A stretch of DNA of 64,000 nucleotides, from assembly GCF_000190735.1 (NCBI RefSeq), contig NC_015177.1, forward strand, positions 2,976,001-3,040,000. Reading direction: 5' to 3'. Source of the DNA: Pseudopedobacter saltans DSM 12145 (GTDB taxonomy: Bacteria; Bacteroidota; Bacteroidia; Sphingobacteriales; Sphingobacteriaceae). The position numbers and the translations under genes were made by a program. Positions 12,929-22,463 of the stretch are shown here, piece after piece (position 1 is the stretch's first letter; every line of letters starts with the position of its first letter). The notes beneath the pieces are model-generated. The model was not told the DNA's origin. It saw nothing but the letters and a program-made list of their open reading frames with translations, and searched no databases.

Positions 12929-15900
12929 TTATGAATTTCTTTCTGCTAATTCAATTTCTTTTGCTGCCATTTCAGCTTTACTTATTTTGTGCTCTCTGGA
13001 CCAGTAGGAATATATAGCGGGAATAACATATAAGGTTAATATTAAAGAGAACATTGTTCCTCCTATAATTACAGTTCCCATACTCATCCTACTCTTTGCT
13101 GCCGCTCCCAGCGCCATAGCAATAGGCAAAGCACCTAATGCGATGGCCAAACTTGTCATCAAAATTGGTCTTAACCTGGCAACAGCCGATTGCCTGATTG
13201 CCTGAGGAAGCGGCACTCCCTGCTCTTTAAGCTGATTGGCAAATTCTACAATCAGGATACCATTCTTGGTTACCAGACCAATTAACATAATGGTACCGAT
13301 CTGACTGAATATATTCCAGCTTTGTCCCAATATCCACAAAGAGAAGAATGCTCCTGCAACCGCAAGTGGCACCGTCACAATAATAATAATCGGATCTATA
13401 AAACTCTCGAACTGTGCCGAAAGTATCAGGTAAACCAGTAAAAGTGCCAGGCCAAAGGCAAATATCGTATTCGAATTACTTTCACTAAAGTCTCTTGACT
13501 CTCCGGCCAAATCTGTCGAGAACGTATCATCCAGGACTTTTTCTTTTGCCCTTTCCATTGCTGCTATGCCATCTCCCATTGTCTTACCCGGCGCTAATCC
13601 TGCCGAAACAGTAGCCGAAGCGAAACGATTATTTCTATATAATTGTGGAGGGCTGCTACGCTCTTCTATCGTAACCAGATTATCAAGTTGAATCAGTTCT
13701 CCTTTTTTATTTCTTACAAAGACTGAAGTTAAATCGTAGGGATCATCTCTTTTATCACGGTCAAACTGTCCTATTACCTGATATTGCTTTCCGTTCATGA
13801 TAAAATAGGCAAAGCGTTGTGCACTAAAAGAAAGTTGTAATGTTTGCGCAATATCCAATACTGATACGCCTAAATCCTGCGCTTTATTTCTATCTATAGA
13901 GATACTCAATTCAGGTTTATTGAATTTAAGATTCACATCTGTATTGGTAAAAGTTGGATCCTGAGAAATTTCATGCATAAACAGCGGTACTTTCTCCCGC
14001 AAATCTTCGAAACTATTTGCCTGTATAATGTACTGCACAGGTAAACCTCTCACCCTACCTACCGAAATTGTTGGCTGCTGGATGACGAAAGCCCTTGCTT
14101 CGGAAAGCTTTCTTGTTATCTGTGTAAGTTCCTGTGCTATTTCCTGTTGGGTTCTTTCCCTTTTATCGGCATCCACTAATCGAAGCCTGATTGTTCCCGT
14201 ATTGGGAGCCCCGGTACCTGAAAAACCCGGAGATGTAATCGATATATGACTCAATACTTCGGGTACTGTATCTTTAATTATATGGTTTACCTTTTGGATA
14301 AATGCATCTGTATACTCAAAAGATGCACCTTCTGGTGCTGTTATAGTTAGGTTTACGCCACTTCTGTCATCCAAAGGTGCCGTTTCCTTAGGCAATACTT
14401 TCCAGAAAATCCCAATCAGAACAAAACATAAAATAACAATAGGGAATGCTAACCAGCGCCTTTTCATAAATTTATTAAGCGAGGTCTCATAACTGTTATT
14501 CATCAGTTCAAAATAGGGTTCTGTCTTATCATAAAACTTAGAATGCTTATGCTCGCTCTTCATTAAATAAGCATTTAACATTGGCGTAAGTGTTAATGAT
14601 ACAAAAGCAGATATCAGAACCGCAGCACCAATAACCACACCGAACTCCCGGAATAAGCGTCCCACAAATCCTTCCAGAAATATAACGGGTAAGAAAACTG
14701 CCGCAAGTGTTATCGAGATTGAAATGATAGCAAAAAATATCTCATTCGAGCCACGTATCGCTGCTTCAAAAGGCGACATTCCCTCCTCTACTTTTTTATA
14801 AATATTCTCTGTAACAACAATACCATCATCAACCACCAATCCCGTTGCAAGCACTATCGCCAACAATGTCAACACATTGATGGAGAATCCCAACAAATAC
14901 ATGATAAAAAATGTGGCTATCAATGATACTGGAATATCAATTAAAGGTCTGAATGCTATACTCCAATCTCTAAAGAACAGATAAATGATAATGATAACCA
15001 AAACCAGTGCTATCAAAATTGTTTCGGCAACTTCTGTAACCGACCTTTTAATAAATAAAGTATTGTCTAATGCTATATTTAAAGTATAATCTTCCGGCAA
15101 TTCCTTTTTCAGCTCGTCATAACGCTTATAAAATTCTTTGGCTATATCCAGATAATTTGCTCCAGGCTGAGGAATAATAGCTGTTGCAACCATTGGCTTT
15201 CCGGAAGAACGTAATACTGTTTCTTCATTTTCGGGACCTAAAACCGCAGAGCCCACATCCTTTAAACGAATGATATTTGTACCATCGTTTTTAATAATCA
15301 GCTCTTCAAATTCATCTTCAGAGCTTAGGTTTCCAGATGTTTTTACTACCAGTTCGGTATTATCACCAGAAATCTTTCCCGATGGCAAATCCACATTCTG
15401 TGCCTCCAGTGCATTTCTAACATCTAAAGGCGTCAATGCATAAGAAGCCAATTTATCCGGATTCAGCCATAATCTCATTGCAAACTTCTTTTGCCCCCAA
15501 ATTTGTACACTCGAAACACCGGGTATGGTTTGGATTCGCTGTGCAATAACGTTCTCTGCAAAATCGCTCACTTCCAAAATATTCCTTTTATCACTTTGGA
15601 TTGTCATAGAGATTATTGCATCCGAGTTAGCGTCTGCCTTAGAAACTATTGGCAAGCCATCTATATCTTTAGGAAGCTGCCTGGCCGCCTGTGAAACTTT
15701 ATCTCTTACGTCATTCGCAGCTTCTTCTAAGTTTTTGTTCAGATTAAATTCTATAGTAATTACACTACTCCCCTGATTACTTGAAGAAGAGAGGTTTTTG
15801 ATACCGTCTATACTATTTAAAGACTTTTCCAGCGGTTCGGTTATCTGCGATTCTACGATATCTGCGTTTGCCCCCGGATAACTTGTCCTTACCGATACAA

Positions 15901-16030
15901 CCGGTGGGTCTATGGAGGGAAACTCTCTTACCCCTAGAAATGTGTAGCCAATAATTCCAAACAGAACAATCACAAGGTTCATTACAATGGCAAGTACCGG
16001 CCTTTTTATACTTGTTGTTGAAATACTCAT
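12929..16030 (-). CDS. RND multidrug efflux pump (HAE1/AcrB family)
   Basis: 1033-aa inner-membrane proton-driven transporter, the normal length for the hydrophobe/amphiphile efflux family. It starts with a short cytoplasmic tail and TM1 (residues 12-32), and the porter loop begins RTSYPGANADIVE. The proton-relay segment in TM4 reads ATGLVVDDGIVVTENIY with both Asp residues. Two large periplasmic loops flank the two six-helix bundles, and the second bundle ends with GAAAKSRMSMGTVIIGG. Cargo cannot be deduced. The adaptor gene precedes it by 12 bp and the channel follows by 1 bp. Confidence 0.96.
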   Translation of the reverse strand: MSISTTSIKRPVLAIVMNLVIVLFGIIGYTFLGVREFPSIDPPVVSVRTSYPGANADIVESQITEPLEKSLNSIDGIKNLSSSSNQGSSVITIEFNLNKNLEEAANDVRDKVSQAARQLPKDIDGLPIVSKADANSDAIISMTIQSDKRNILEVSDFAENVIAQRIQTIPGVSSVQIWGQKKFAMRLWLNPDKLASYALTPLDVRNALEAQNVDLPSGKISGDNTELVVKTSGNLSSEDEFEELIIKNDGTNIIRLKDVGSAVLGPENEETVLRSSGKPMVATAIIPQPGANYLDIAKEFYKRYDELKKELPEDYTLNIALDNTLFIKRSVTEVAETILIALVLVIIIIYLFFRDWSIAFRPLIDIPVSLIATFFIMYLLGFSINVLTLLAIVLATGLVVDDGIVVTENIYKKVEEGMSPFEAAIRGSNEIFFAIISISITLAAVFLPVIFLEGFVGRLFREFGVVIGAAVLISAFVSLTLTPMLNAYLMKSEHKHSKFYDKTEPYFELMNNSYETSLNKFMKRRWLAFPIVILCFVLIGIFWKVLPKETAPLDDRSGVNLTITAPEGASFEYTDAFIQKVNHIIKDTVPEVLSHISITSPGFSGTGAPNTGTIRLRLVDADKRERTQQEIAQELTQITRKLSEARAFVIQQPTISVGRVRGLPVQYIIQANSFEDLREKVPLFMHEISQDPTFTNTDVNLKFNKPELSISIDRNKAQDLGVSVLDIAQTLQLSFSAQRFAYFIMNGKQYQVIGQFDRDKRDDPYDLTSVFVRNKKGELIQLDNLVTIEERSSPPQLYRNNRFASATVSAGLAPGKTMGDGIAAMERAKEKVLDDTFSTDLAGESRDFSESNSNTIFAFGLALLLVYLILSAQFESFIDPIIIIVTVPLAVAGAFFSLWILGQSWNIFSQIGTIMLIGLVTKNGILIVEFANQLKEQGVPLPQAIRQSAVARLRPILMTSLAIALGALPIAMALGAAAKSRMSMGTVIIGGTMFSLILTLYVIPAIYSYWSREHKISKAEMAAKEIELAERNS

Positions 16031-16042
16031 TGAGACTGCTTT

Positions 16043-17113
16043 TTATTGTTTTACCACTTTTACCTTAACTTCCTGATCTGCCCTAAGCGACATTAATCCT
16101 GATATTATTACTGTATCGCCTGCATTTAAACCAGATGTGATCAAAACATCCTTATCTGTTCTGATATCTGTGTCTACATCTTTAGCAACTGCTTTTCCAT
16201 TCTCGTAAACAAACACCTGTTTCCCTTTTAACACCGGAACAATCGCTTCTGTAGGAACAAGAATCGCATTTTCAATAGATTCTAACGGCAATTTAACATT
16301 CGCAAATGTGCCGGGAAGTAAATTGCCGGAAGCATTATCTGCTCTGGCTCTCAAAAGCAAAGTTCTTGTATTCACATTGATAGACGGTTCAATAGCATAT
16401 ACTACGGCCTCCATCGATTTATTATTGCCTGCTACTGTAAAATCGAATTTAGACCCCACTTTTACACGATTTGCATATTTCTCTGGAATCGAAAAATCAA
16501 TTTTCACAGGATTTACACTCACCAGATTAGCAATATCAGTAGTTGGTGTAATATAAGCACCTACAGAGATGCTCCTTAAACCAATTCGGCCCGAAAACGG
16601 AGCGCGGATTTCTGTTTTAGACAACTGAGCCTTTATCAATTGCGATTGAGCTTGAAGTGATTTCAATTCTGCCAGCGCATTATCATATTCTTCCTGACTG
16701 ATGGCCTCTGCTTCTAACAATTTCGAAGCTCTGCGCTCGACTTCAAAAGCAAGTTTCTCTTTTGTTACTGCCTGCGCTAGTTGTGCTTTTAACTCCCTAT
16801 CATCTATTTTCACCAAAGTAGCACCTTTAGAAACCACTGTCCCTTCTTTAAAATAAATCTCTCTTACCAGACCAGAGATCTCACTTTTGAGACTAACCTG
16901 TTCATTAGCTTCTACAGATCCAGAAACGGAAATGGCATTATTAAACTTTTGAGATTTTACGACGATTGCCTGAAGTGTGCCCGATGGCCCTTTGTTTGAA
17001 GCCTTCCCCCCGCCTGCTGCTGAATCAGCTTTCGATTCTCCCTGAACTCTTTTATAAATTAGATAAGCTAAAACTAGAACTATTAAAGTGTAAACAATAT
17101 ATTTTATTTTCAT
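16043..17113 (-). CDS. RND efflux periplasmic adaptor (membrane fusion protein)
   Basis: 356-aa adaptor that joins the pump to the TolC-like channel. An N-terminal membrane anchor or uncleaved signal (residues 4-20) is followed by a barrel-sandwich hybrid split into two lipoyl half-motifs (VSGSVEANEQVSLKSEISGLV and the half ending APFSGRIGLRSISVGAYITP), with a helical hairpin between them (residues 110-165), then a beta-barrel domain and the membrane-proximal domain. First gene of the efflux operon. No TetR-type regulator adjoins it; the divergent neighbour is the M61 peptidase 167 bp away. Confidence 0.94.
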   Translation of the reverse strand: MKIKYIVYTLIVLVLAYLIYKRVQGESKADSAAGGGKASNKGPSGTLQAIVVKSQKFNNAISVSGSVEANEQVSLKSEISGLVREIYFKEGTVVSKGATLVKIDDRELKAQLAQAVTKEKLAFEVERRASKLLEAEAISQEEYDNALAELKSLQAQSQLIKAQLSKTEIRAPFSGRIGLRSISVGAYITPTTDIANLVSVNPVKIDFSIPEKYANRVKVGSKFDFTVAGNNKSMEAVVYAIEPSINVNTRTLLLRARADNASGNLLPGTFANVKLPLESIENAILVPTEAIVPVLKGKQVFVYENGKAVAKDVDTDIRTDKDVLITSGLNAGDTVIISGLMSLRADQEVKVKVVKQ

Positions 17114-17246
17114 CGTTAGGTTTGATTACAAAAAAAGTGCGACTCCAATTTGCTAATATGCTGAATATCTACAAATTTTCTGCCTATATAAGTATCATTC
17201 GCATTACAATTATAATCTATATGACTACAAAAGCCTATAGAAAGTT

Positions 17247-17254
17247 TAATTTTG
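17247..17254 (+). promoter_or_regulatory. Possible -7 box for the M61 gene
   Basis: TAATTTTG fits TAnnTTTG, 26 bp before the chosen start at 17281, which agrees with that start. No TTG at the -33 distance, so support is partial. Confidence 0.3.
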
Positions 17255-17280
17255 AAATTCATAATTGTCTATTTTCACTT

Positions 17281-19065
17281 ATGCATCTAAAATCAGTTTA
17301 CATATTTTTCATAGTTATTTTTATGACTAACACCATTTCTAAAGCTCAAAATAACCAGTCTGTTTCTTACACTTTATCATTTCCCCAACCTCATACTCAC
17401 TATGTAGAGGTAGAAATGCGAATCGATCATGTAAACAGCAACGAACTGGAAGTCATCCTCCCTGTCTGGGCTCCCGGCTCTTATCTCATTCGCGAATTTT
17501 CTAAGAATATCGAAGGTTTTAAAGCTGCAAGCGCTTCAGGAAAACCTTTGAATTGCAACAAGATAAGAAAGAACGCATGGAAAATAGAAACCAATGGCGA
17601 AAAAAATATCGTTGCCAGGTATAAAATATATGCTTTTGAAATTTCGGTAAGAACAAGTTTTGTTGATGAAAATCACGCCTTCATCTCCCCAACAGGTGTC
17701 TTTATGTATACCCAAGAAGCTTTTAACAATCCAGTAAATGTTAGTATCAAGCCTTACGAGAATTGGTCCAAAATATCTACCGGATTAGCCCAAAGTTCAT
17801 CAGACAAAAACACTTTTACAGCACAAAATTTCGATTGGCTGTATGATTCTCCTATCGAGATAGGTAATCAGGATGTATTTGAGTTTACCGCCGCAGGGGT
17901 GTTGCATGAAGTCGCTATGGTAGGCGGCGGAAATTATGACATCAACAGCCTGAAGACTGATATGACAAAAGTGATAGAGGAATCAACTTCTATTTTTGGA
18001 GAAAACCCTAATAAAAAATATGTATTTATTGTTCATAACTATAAAAATGGCGGTGGCGGCCTGGAGCATCTAAACTCTACTGTTTTGGGCGCCAAAAGAA
18101 TGGGATATAATGACCCTGTGATTTACGCCAACTTTTTAGGTCTTGTTGCTCATGAATATTTTCACCTTTGGAATGTAAAACGCTTAAGGCCGGCCGCATT
18201 GGGACCTTTTGATTACGAAAAAGAGAATTATACCACCGATCTATGGATAGCCGAAGGTTTCACAGCTTACTATGATAATCTTTTAATCAAAAGAGCACAT
18301 CTGATTAATGAAGATCGTTATTTACAGCTGTTAGGCGAAGATATTCAATCACAAATGAATTTGGGCGGGGACAAAATCCAACCTGTAGCCGAAGCAAGTT
18401 TCGATGCCTGGATAAAATACTACAGACAAAATGAAAACAGCTCCAACTCGCAGGTTTCATATTATACTAAAGGCTCGCTTTTAGCATTAATTCTTAACCT
18501 GGAAATTCTGCATCAAACTAAAGGAAAGAAAAGTCTGGACGATGTACTTAAAACAGCCTATTTCGAGTTCTATAAAGAAAAAAATATTGGCTTTACCAGT
18601 GAGGAGTTTAAGGGTTTACTAGAAAAAACCGCAGGTATAAATTTAGATACCTTCTATCAGGATTATGTATACGGAACCACTCCTATAGATTTTGATAAAT
18701 ATCTGGGCTATGTTGGCTTAACCTTAAAATATATAGTCCCTATGGAAAATCCATCTTTGGGAATCGTTGCCAACAAAAGTAACATCATCACAAAAGTTGT
18801 AAGAGATGGCAGTGCATGGAATAGCGGATTAAATGTTAATGATGAAATATTAGCCATCAACCAACAACGTATTGAGGATATACCAACGGCGTTGGAAAAT
18901 AGAAAAATTGGCGAGAAAATAGATGTTTTGATCAGTCGAGACGGAATCCTTAAAACCATAACCGTCACTCTGCAAAAAGACAATAACAATAAAATACAGA
19001 TTGTAAAGAAAGATCGAGCAGATAAGGACGCTATCAAATTGTATAATAAATGGTTGAAAAATTAA
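17281..19065 (+). CDS. M61 family peptidase with C-terminal PDZ domain
   Basis: 594-aa exported zinc peptidase of the glycyl-aminopeptidase (M61) family. The zinc site is HEYFH at residues 291-295, followed by WNVKRLRP and the downstream LWIAEGFTAYY with the third ligand Glu; GGGLEH precedes it. The N-terminal half (25-180) is the M61 beta-rich domain, and residues about 485-570 form a PDZ domain (LGIVA, VVRDGSAWNSGLNVNDEILAIN). The ORF is open upstream to 16966, but the start at 17281 is chosen because it begins the signal peptide MHLKSVYIFFIVIF...SKAQ; earlier starts would run into the divergent adaptor gene. Physiological substrate unknown. Confidence 0.92.
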   Translation: MHLKSVYIFFIVIFMTNTISKAQNNQSVSYTLSFPQPHTHYVEVEMRIDHVNSNELEVILPVWAPGSYLIREFSKNIEGFKAASASGKPLNCNKIRKNAWKIETNGEKNIVARYKIYAFEISVRTSFVDENHAFISPTGVFMYTQEAFNNPVNVSIKPYENWSKISTGLAQSSSDKNTFTAQNFDWLYDSPIEIGNQDVFEFTAAGVLHEVAMVGGGNYDINSLKTDMTKVIEESTSIFGENPNKKYVFIVHNYKNGGGGLEHLNSTVLGAKRMGYNDPVIYANFLGLVAHEYFHLWNVKRLRPAALGPFDYEKENYTTDLWIAEGFTAYYDNLLIKRAHLINEDRYLQLLGEDIQSQMNLGGDKIQPVAEASFDAWIKYYRQNENSSNSQVSYYTKGSLLALILNLEILHQTKGKKSLDDVLKTAYFEFYKEKNIGFTSEEFKGLLEKTAGINLDTFYQDYVYGTTPIDFDKYLGYVGLTLKYIVPMENPSLGIVANKSNIITKVVRDGSAWNSGLNVNDEILAINQQRIEDIPTALENRKIGEKIDVLISRDGILKTITVTLQKDNNNKIQIVKKDRADKDAIKLYNKWLKN

Positions 19066-19066
19066 G

Positions 19067-19118
19067 ACCCCTGAAGTGATAAAAGGTCGGAAGTCGAAGT
19101 CTGGATGACCACAGGGGT
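19067..19118. other. Structured element directly after the M61 stop
   Basis: Perfect outer stem ACCCCTG (19067-19073) with CAGGGGT (19112-19118), and an inner GGTC (19085-19088) with GACC (19107-19110). It could be the M61 transcript terminator, although no T-run follows, or the 5' part of the adjoining RNA element. Confidence 0.35.
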
Positions 19119-19134
19119 AGTCTGCACTTGTTAT

Positions 19135-19240
19135 CGCAGAGTCCTCTATGAGAGACCATTGCTCAGACAGTAGGATTTGTATTGTTCAAGGAACTTAAAA
19201 ATCCCATAAGAAAGGGGCTATTCAACCTTTAGACTCTGCG
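19135..19240. ncRNA. Candidate 6S-like structured RNA
   Basis: 106 nt closed by a perfect 9-bp inverted repeat, CGCAGAGTC (19135-19143) with GACTCTGCG (19232-19240). Read on the plus strand, a large mostly unpaired central bulge of about 28 nt per side leads to an inner stem GGATTT/AAATCC with an apical GTTC-AAG-GAAC hairpin. Closing stem, big central bulge and terminal stem-loop are the architecture of 6S RNA, which mimics an open promoter and binds RNA polymerase. The length is close to what I recall for the 6S-like RNA motif of Flavobacteria. Family membership is inference; either strand could be the RNA, as the fold is nearly symmetric. The region between 19066 and 19528 has no protein gene. 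Confidence 0.42.
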
Positions 19241-19308
19241 TTAATATACAAGTCAATTTTATATTTTTTGTAATTTTGGGTTTTAGGCAGTCTTGTACCA
19301 GCCTGTTT

Positions 19309-19332
19309 AGGGTGGCCGTTTTTGGCCGCCCT
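19309..19332. terminator. GC-rich hairpin, terminator-like
   Basis: Nine-base-pair stem (19309-19317 with 19324-19332, one G-U pair) around the loop GTTTTT. Neither strand has a long T-run after it, so termination is likely but unproven. It could end the RNA element on the plus strand. Confidence 0.4.
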
Positions 19333-19528
19333 AATTTGTATCTAGCTTTTCGTTCTGATACTTTTTGAGATGGTATTGTGGGAAGGAACGACGACTAATC
19401 TCACTTAAAGATTATGCAAACAACGAATGATGGTCGAACTCAGGTTCCCAGGACAATTTCATTAAACATTAAAAATTCAGCATTTAACATTTTTCCGTTG
19501 TTAGCTTTTTTAGTAAGAATAATTATTT

Positions 19529-20017
19529 CTAAAATATATAGCGGATAGTGATTGCCGGTTCCAAATCTAAAAACGGACCTTTAGCTAATTCCAATCTCGG
19601 ATGCAAATCAGCTCCTAAAGATAAAGGCGCATTAGGAATTAACCACTCGGCTCCTATTACGGCATCCGCACCCAATAAAAGTCCACTTTTGTAAACTTTA
19701 TCATCATTTCCTGTATATCTTCTATACCTTTCCCCATTGATTCCGCCTATATGAGCTCCAAGACCAAAATACCATTTCAAATCAGGCACATCCAACAGAG
19801 GCGCATGTTTTTCATATAATCCTGTCAGAACAAAAACTCCTGTTCTAAAACCTAAAATACCTTCGTAAGCAGTATTTTCATCCACGAAATATTTACCGGT
19901 TAAACCATTTTCATAACCTCCAAATCTAAGGCCTACTCCCGCAGTGTAATCCTGAGCTTTGGTATTCAAGAAGAATAAAATAGAGAATAGAGCTGTTAAA
20001 AAAAATCTGTGTTTCAT
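19529..20017 (-). CDS. Small predicted outer-membrane protein, unknown function
   Basis: 162 aa. A clear signal peptide (MKHRFFLTALFSILFFLNTKAQ) is followed by Gly- and aromatic-rich alternating segments (YTAGVGLRFGGYENGLTGKYF, KWYFGLGAHIGGI, LLLGADAVIGAEWLI, LEPAITIRYIF) and a C-terminal Phe, the pattern of a small beta-barrel outer-membrane protein of about eight strands. I do not recognise a named family. It lies alone, convergent with the M61 gene and divergent from the acyl-CoA synthetase gene. Confidence 0.75.
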   Translation of the reverse strand: MKHRFFLTALFSILFFLNTKAQDYTAGVGLRFGGYENGLTGKYFVDENTAYEGILGFRTGVFVLTGLYEKHAPLLDVPDLKWYFGLGAHIGGINGERYRRYTGNDDKVYKSGLLLGADAVIGAEWLIPNAPLSLGADLHPRLELAKGPFLDLEPAITIRYIF

Positions 20018-20167
20018 GTAAGTAATCTTTGAAAGTACAACGCCGTGTACAGCATTAAATTTTGTGCAAGTATAGAAATAAAAAAAACTTATATTCCCTT
20101 AAATCGTTAATTTAATACTGTTAGAGACTGATATTGTATCTTTTTTAGTCGGTATGTCGCCTGAAAA

Positions 20168-20175
20168 TATTTTTG
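20168..20175 (+). promoter_or_regulatory. Candidate -7 box for the acyl-CoA synthetase gene
   Basis: TATTTTTG matches TAnnTTTG. The -33 position is a T-run rather than a clean TTG. It would start transcription about 40 nt before the start chosen at 20221 and argues against the earlier in-frame start at 20173. Confidence 0.4.
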
Positions 20176-20220
20176 CATTGCAGACTAAAAATCAGTAATT
20201 TAAGACAACAGATTAACTTT

Positions 20221-22005
20221 ATGTCTATGCAAGGAATTTCAAGAGTATTCGATCTGCTTTCTTATAACAAGGCAAATTATAGTTACAACGATGTTTTAGC
20301 CTATAAAAAAGACTCCAAATGGGTAAAATATTCCTGCGAAGACTTCATAAAAATCTCTGACCAGGTGAGTAAAGGACTCATTCGATTAGGAATAAAAAAA
20401 GATGACAAAGTCGCGATTATGGCGGAAAATATGCCCGAATGGAATTTTTGCGATTTCGGGATCATGCAAATTGGCGCCGCTCAGGTCCCAATGTACCCAA
20501 CTTTGGCCGAGAATGATATTAAGTTTATTTTTAAAGACGCAGATATAAAAGTGGTATTTGTCTCGTCTGAACCATTATACCAAAAGCTCAAACGCATTGC
20601 AGAGGAAAATGGTCAGGATATCAAAATCTATACCTTCGAAAAGATTGATGGTGCGCCCCATTGGACAGAAATTATCGAAACACATGATGATGAGTCGTTT
20701 ATTGATTTGGACGAATACCGAAGTAAAATCACGGGAGACGACTTATTAACTTTAATATACACATCCGGTACAACAGGTACGCCAAAGGGCGTAATGCTAA
20801 CGCATAAAAACCTTTTAAGTAATATCGAGGCCTCTGCCAAACTTTATCCCGAAGGTGTTACAAGGGCACTAAGCTTTTTACCCTTATCTCATATTTTCGA
20901 AAGAATGGTGGTATATATGTATTTTTATTTGGGAATCTCTGTTTACTATGCAGAGAGCCTGGATACAATTGTACAAAACCTCTCGGAAGTAAAACCACAT
21001 TGTTTTACAAGTGTACCGCGATTGCTGGAAAAGGTATACGATAAAATTGTAGCTAAAGGTCACGAACTTACAGGGATAAAGAAAAGCCTGTTCTTTTGGG
21101 CACTAAATCTGGGATTAAAATACGAGCTTGACGGAGCCAATGGCGCATGGTATGAACTGCAATTAAAGCTTGCAAGGAAGCTGATCTTCAAAAAATGGAA
21201 AGATGCACTTGGCGGAGAAATCATGCTGATTGTATCAGGTGGCGCTGCTCTGCAAGAAAGATTAGCAAGAGTATTTTGGGGTGCCGGCATAAAAGTTCTG
21301 GAAGGTTACGGCTTAACGGAAACATCTCCTGTTATTTCGGTAAATGGGCCGCGTAAAGGTGAAACGAAGTTCGGTACTGTAGGAAAACCTTTATTCAATG
21401 TAGAGGTAAAAATTGCAGAAGACGGTGAAATCTTGTGTAAAGGACCAAGCCTAATGAAGGGTTATTATAAAAGGGACGATGCTACGCAGGAAGCCGTTAC
21501 AGAAGGAGGATGGTTTCATACCGGTGATATAGGAAATCTGAAAGATGGATTTCTTACAATAACAGACCGTAAAAAAGAAGTATTTAAAACTGCCGGAGGA
21601 AAATATGTAGCGCCTCAGGTTCTAGAAACCAAGTTCAAAGAATCCACGTTCATAGAGCAGGTGATGGTTCTGGGTGAAAACAGACGTTTCCCGTCGGCTC
21701 TAATTGTTCCAAATTTCGAAAAAGTGATTGAGTGGGCTAAACGCAACCAAATTGCGGAAACTGATCACCAAAAGCTGGCCAAAAACCAGAAAGTAATTGA
21801 TAAAATATGGTCTGAGGTGGACCGGTTAAACGCCGATTTCGGCAAATGGGAAAAGGTAAAAAAGATAGCGCTGCTACCACATGAATTTACCATCGACGGC
21901 GGGGAATTAACTCCAAAACTTAGCCTAAGAAGAAAGGTAATCCTCAAAAATAATGAAGCCGCTATAGAGGAGATCTACAAAGACGAAGAACATCATGATA
22001 TTTAA
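20221..22005 (+). CDS. Long-chain acyl-CoA synthetase (AMP-forming)
   Basis: 594-aa member of the adenylate-forming superfamily, activating fatty acids to acyl-CoA with ATP. The P-loop is LIYTSGTTGTPKGVMLTHKN (residues about 178-197); the A5 motif is GYGLTETSPVIS, A7 is GWFHTGDIG, A8 is DRKKEVFKTAGGKYVAP. The type with the long helical insert after the P-loop and the EEIYKDE-type C-terminus is the FadD/long-chain form common in Bacteroidetes. The ORF extends to an ATG at 20173, but 20221 (MSMQGISRVFDLL) is preferred because the extra residues overlap the promoter-like box. Monocistronic: a strong terminator follows directly. Confidence 0.93.
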   Translation: MSMQGISRVFDLLSYNKANYSYNDVLAYKKDSKWVKYSCEDFIKISDQVSKGLIRLGIKKDDKVAIMAENMPEWNFCDFGIMQIGAAQVPMYPTLAENDIKFIFKDADIKVVFVSSEPLYQKLKRIAEENGQDIKIYTFEKIDGAPHWTEIIETHDDESFIDLDEYRSKITGDDLLTLIYTSGTTGTPKGVMLTHKNLLSNIEASAKLYPEGVTRALSFLPLSHIFERMVVYMYFYLGISVYYAESLDTIVQNLSEVKPHCFTSVPRLLEKVYDKIVAKGHELTGIKKSLFFWALNLGLKYELDGANGAWYELQLKLARKLIFKKWKDALGGEIMLIVSGGAALQERLARVFWGAGIKVLEGYGLTETSPVISVNGPRKGETKFGTVGKPLFNVEVKIAEDGEILCKGPSLMKGYYKRDDATQEAVTEGGWFHTGDIGNLKDGFLTITDRKKEVFKTAGGKYVAPQVLETKFKESTFIEQVMVLGENRRFPSALIVPNFEKVIEWAKRNQIAETDHQKLAKNQKVIDKIWSEVDRLNADFGKWEKVKKIALLPHEFTIDGGELTPKLSLRRKVILKNNEAAIEEIYKDEEHHDI

Positions 22006-22008
22006 AAA

Positions 22009-22040
22009 CAAAAGGGATTTTTACAATCCCTTTTGTTTTT
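22009..22040 (+). terminator. Intrinsic terminator of the acyl-CoA synthetase gene
   Basis: Perfect 11-bp stem CAAAAGGGATT (22009-22019) with AATCCCTTTTG (22025-22035), 5-nt loop, followed by a T-run. Four bases after the stop codon. Confidence 0.9.
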
Positions 22041-22389
22041 TACTTTCCTAATAATCAATATTGTATTAGGACATCGCTCCTTCGAGTGAATTACCAACCT
22101 GATAAGTTTTATACAAATCCAAACATTTAAGATTATGCCCCCTATGGTTCAATAAAACTGAACAAATTCTCCTGCAGCTTGCTTACTAATAGGCAGTATA
22201 TATTATACTTTCTTTCTGAAATCATGTAAAATGATACGAGTCTCGTTAAAAACAGAGGGCAGATATCTTATTCATATATCTACTTTTATTCTGCATTTAT
22301 ACCAGAGTGAGTCCACCTTTTTTATAAAAAACATGGATTTATAATTGATTCTTAACTATTTTATTCTATTTTCATAGATAGCTAATCTG
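22041..22389. other. Intergenic stretch, nothing recognised
   Basis: About 350 bp of AT-rich DNA between the acyl-CoA synthetase terminator and the promoter of the next gene. I see no coding frame, tRNA, repeat or strong hairpin in it. Confidence 0.6.
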
Positions 22390-22420
22390 TTGTTTGTCTG
22401 CCAATTATACCGTATCTTTA
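22390..22420 (+). promoter_or_regulatory. Candidate promoter of the 22464 gene
   Basis: TTG at 22390-22392, a 20-bp spacer, then TATCTTTA at 22413-22420, one base off the TAnnTTTG consensus. It would give a leader of roughly 36 nt. Confidence 0.45.
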
Positions 22421-22449
22421 TTAAAGAGAGCTTGTACTGATATAAAAAA

Positions 22450-22457
22450 AAGGAGGT
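22450..22457 (+). promoter_or_regulatory. Full-strength Shine-Dalgarno sequence
   Basis: AAGGAGGT, fully complementary to the anti-SD of the 16S gene in this window (ACCTCCTT), with 7 nt between GGAGG and the ATG at 22464. I saw no comparable sequence before the other starts I inspected in this window, as expected for Bacteroidetes. It fixes the start of the next gene. Confidence 0.85.
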
Positions 22458-22463
22458 TTACAC

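Noticed and set aside
16966-17280. N-terminal extension of the M61 peptidase frame
   Set aside because: It overlaps the divergent adaptor gene, contains no conserved sequence, and the signal peptide starts at 17281.
20173-20220. Upstream start of the acyl-CoA synthetase gene
   Set aside because: It coincides with a -7-like promoter box and adds no family-like residues.
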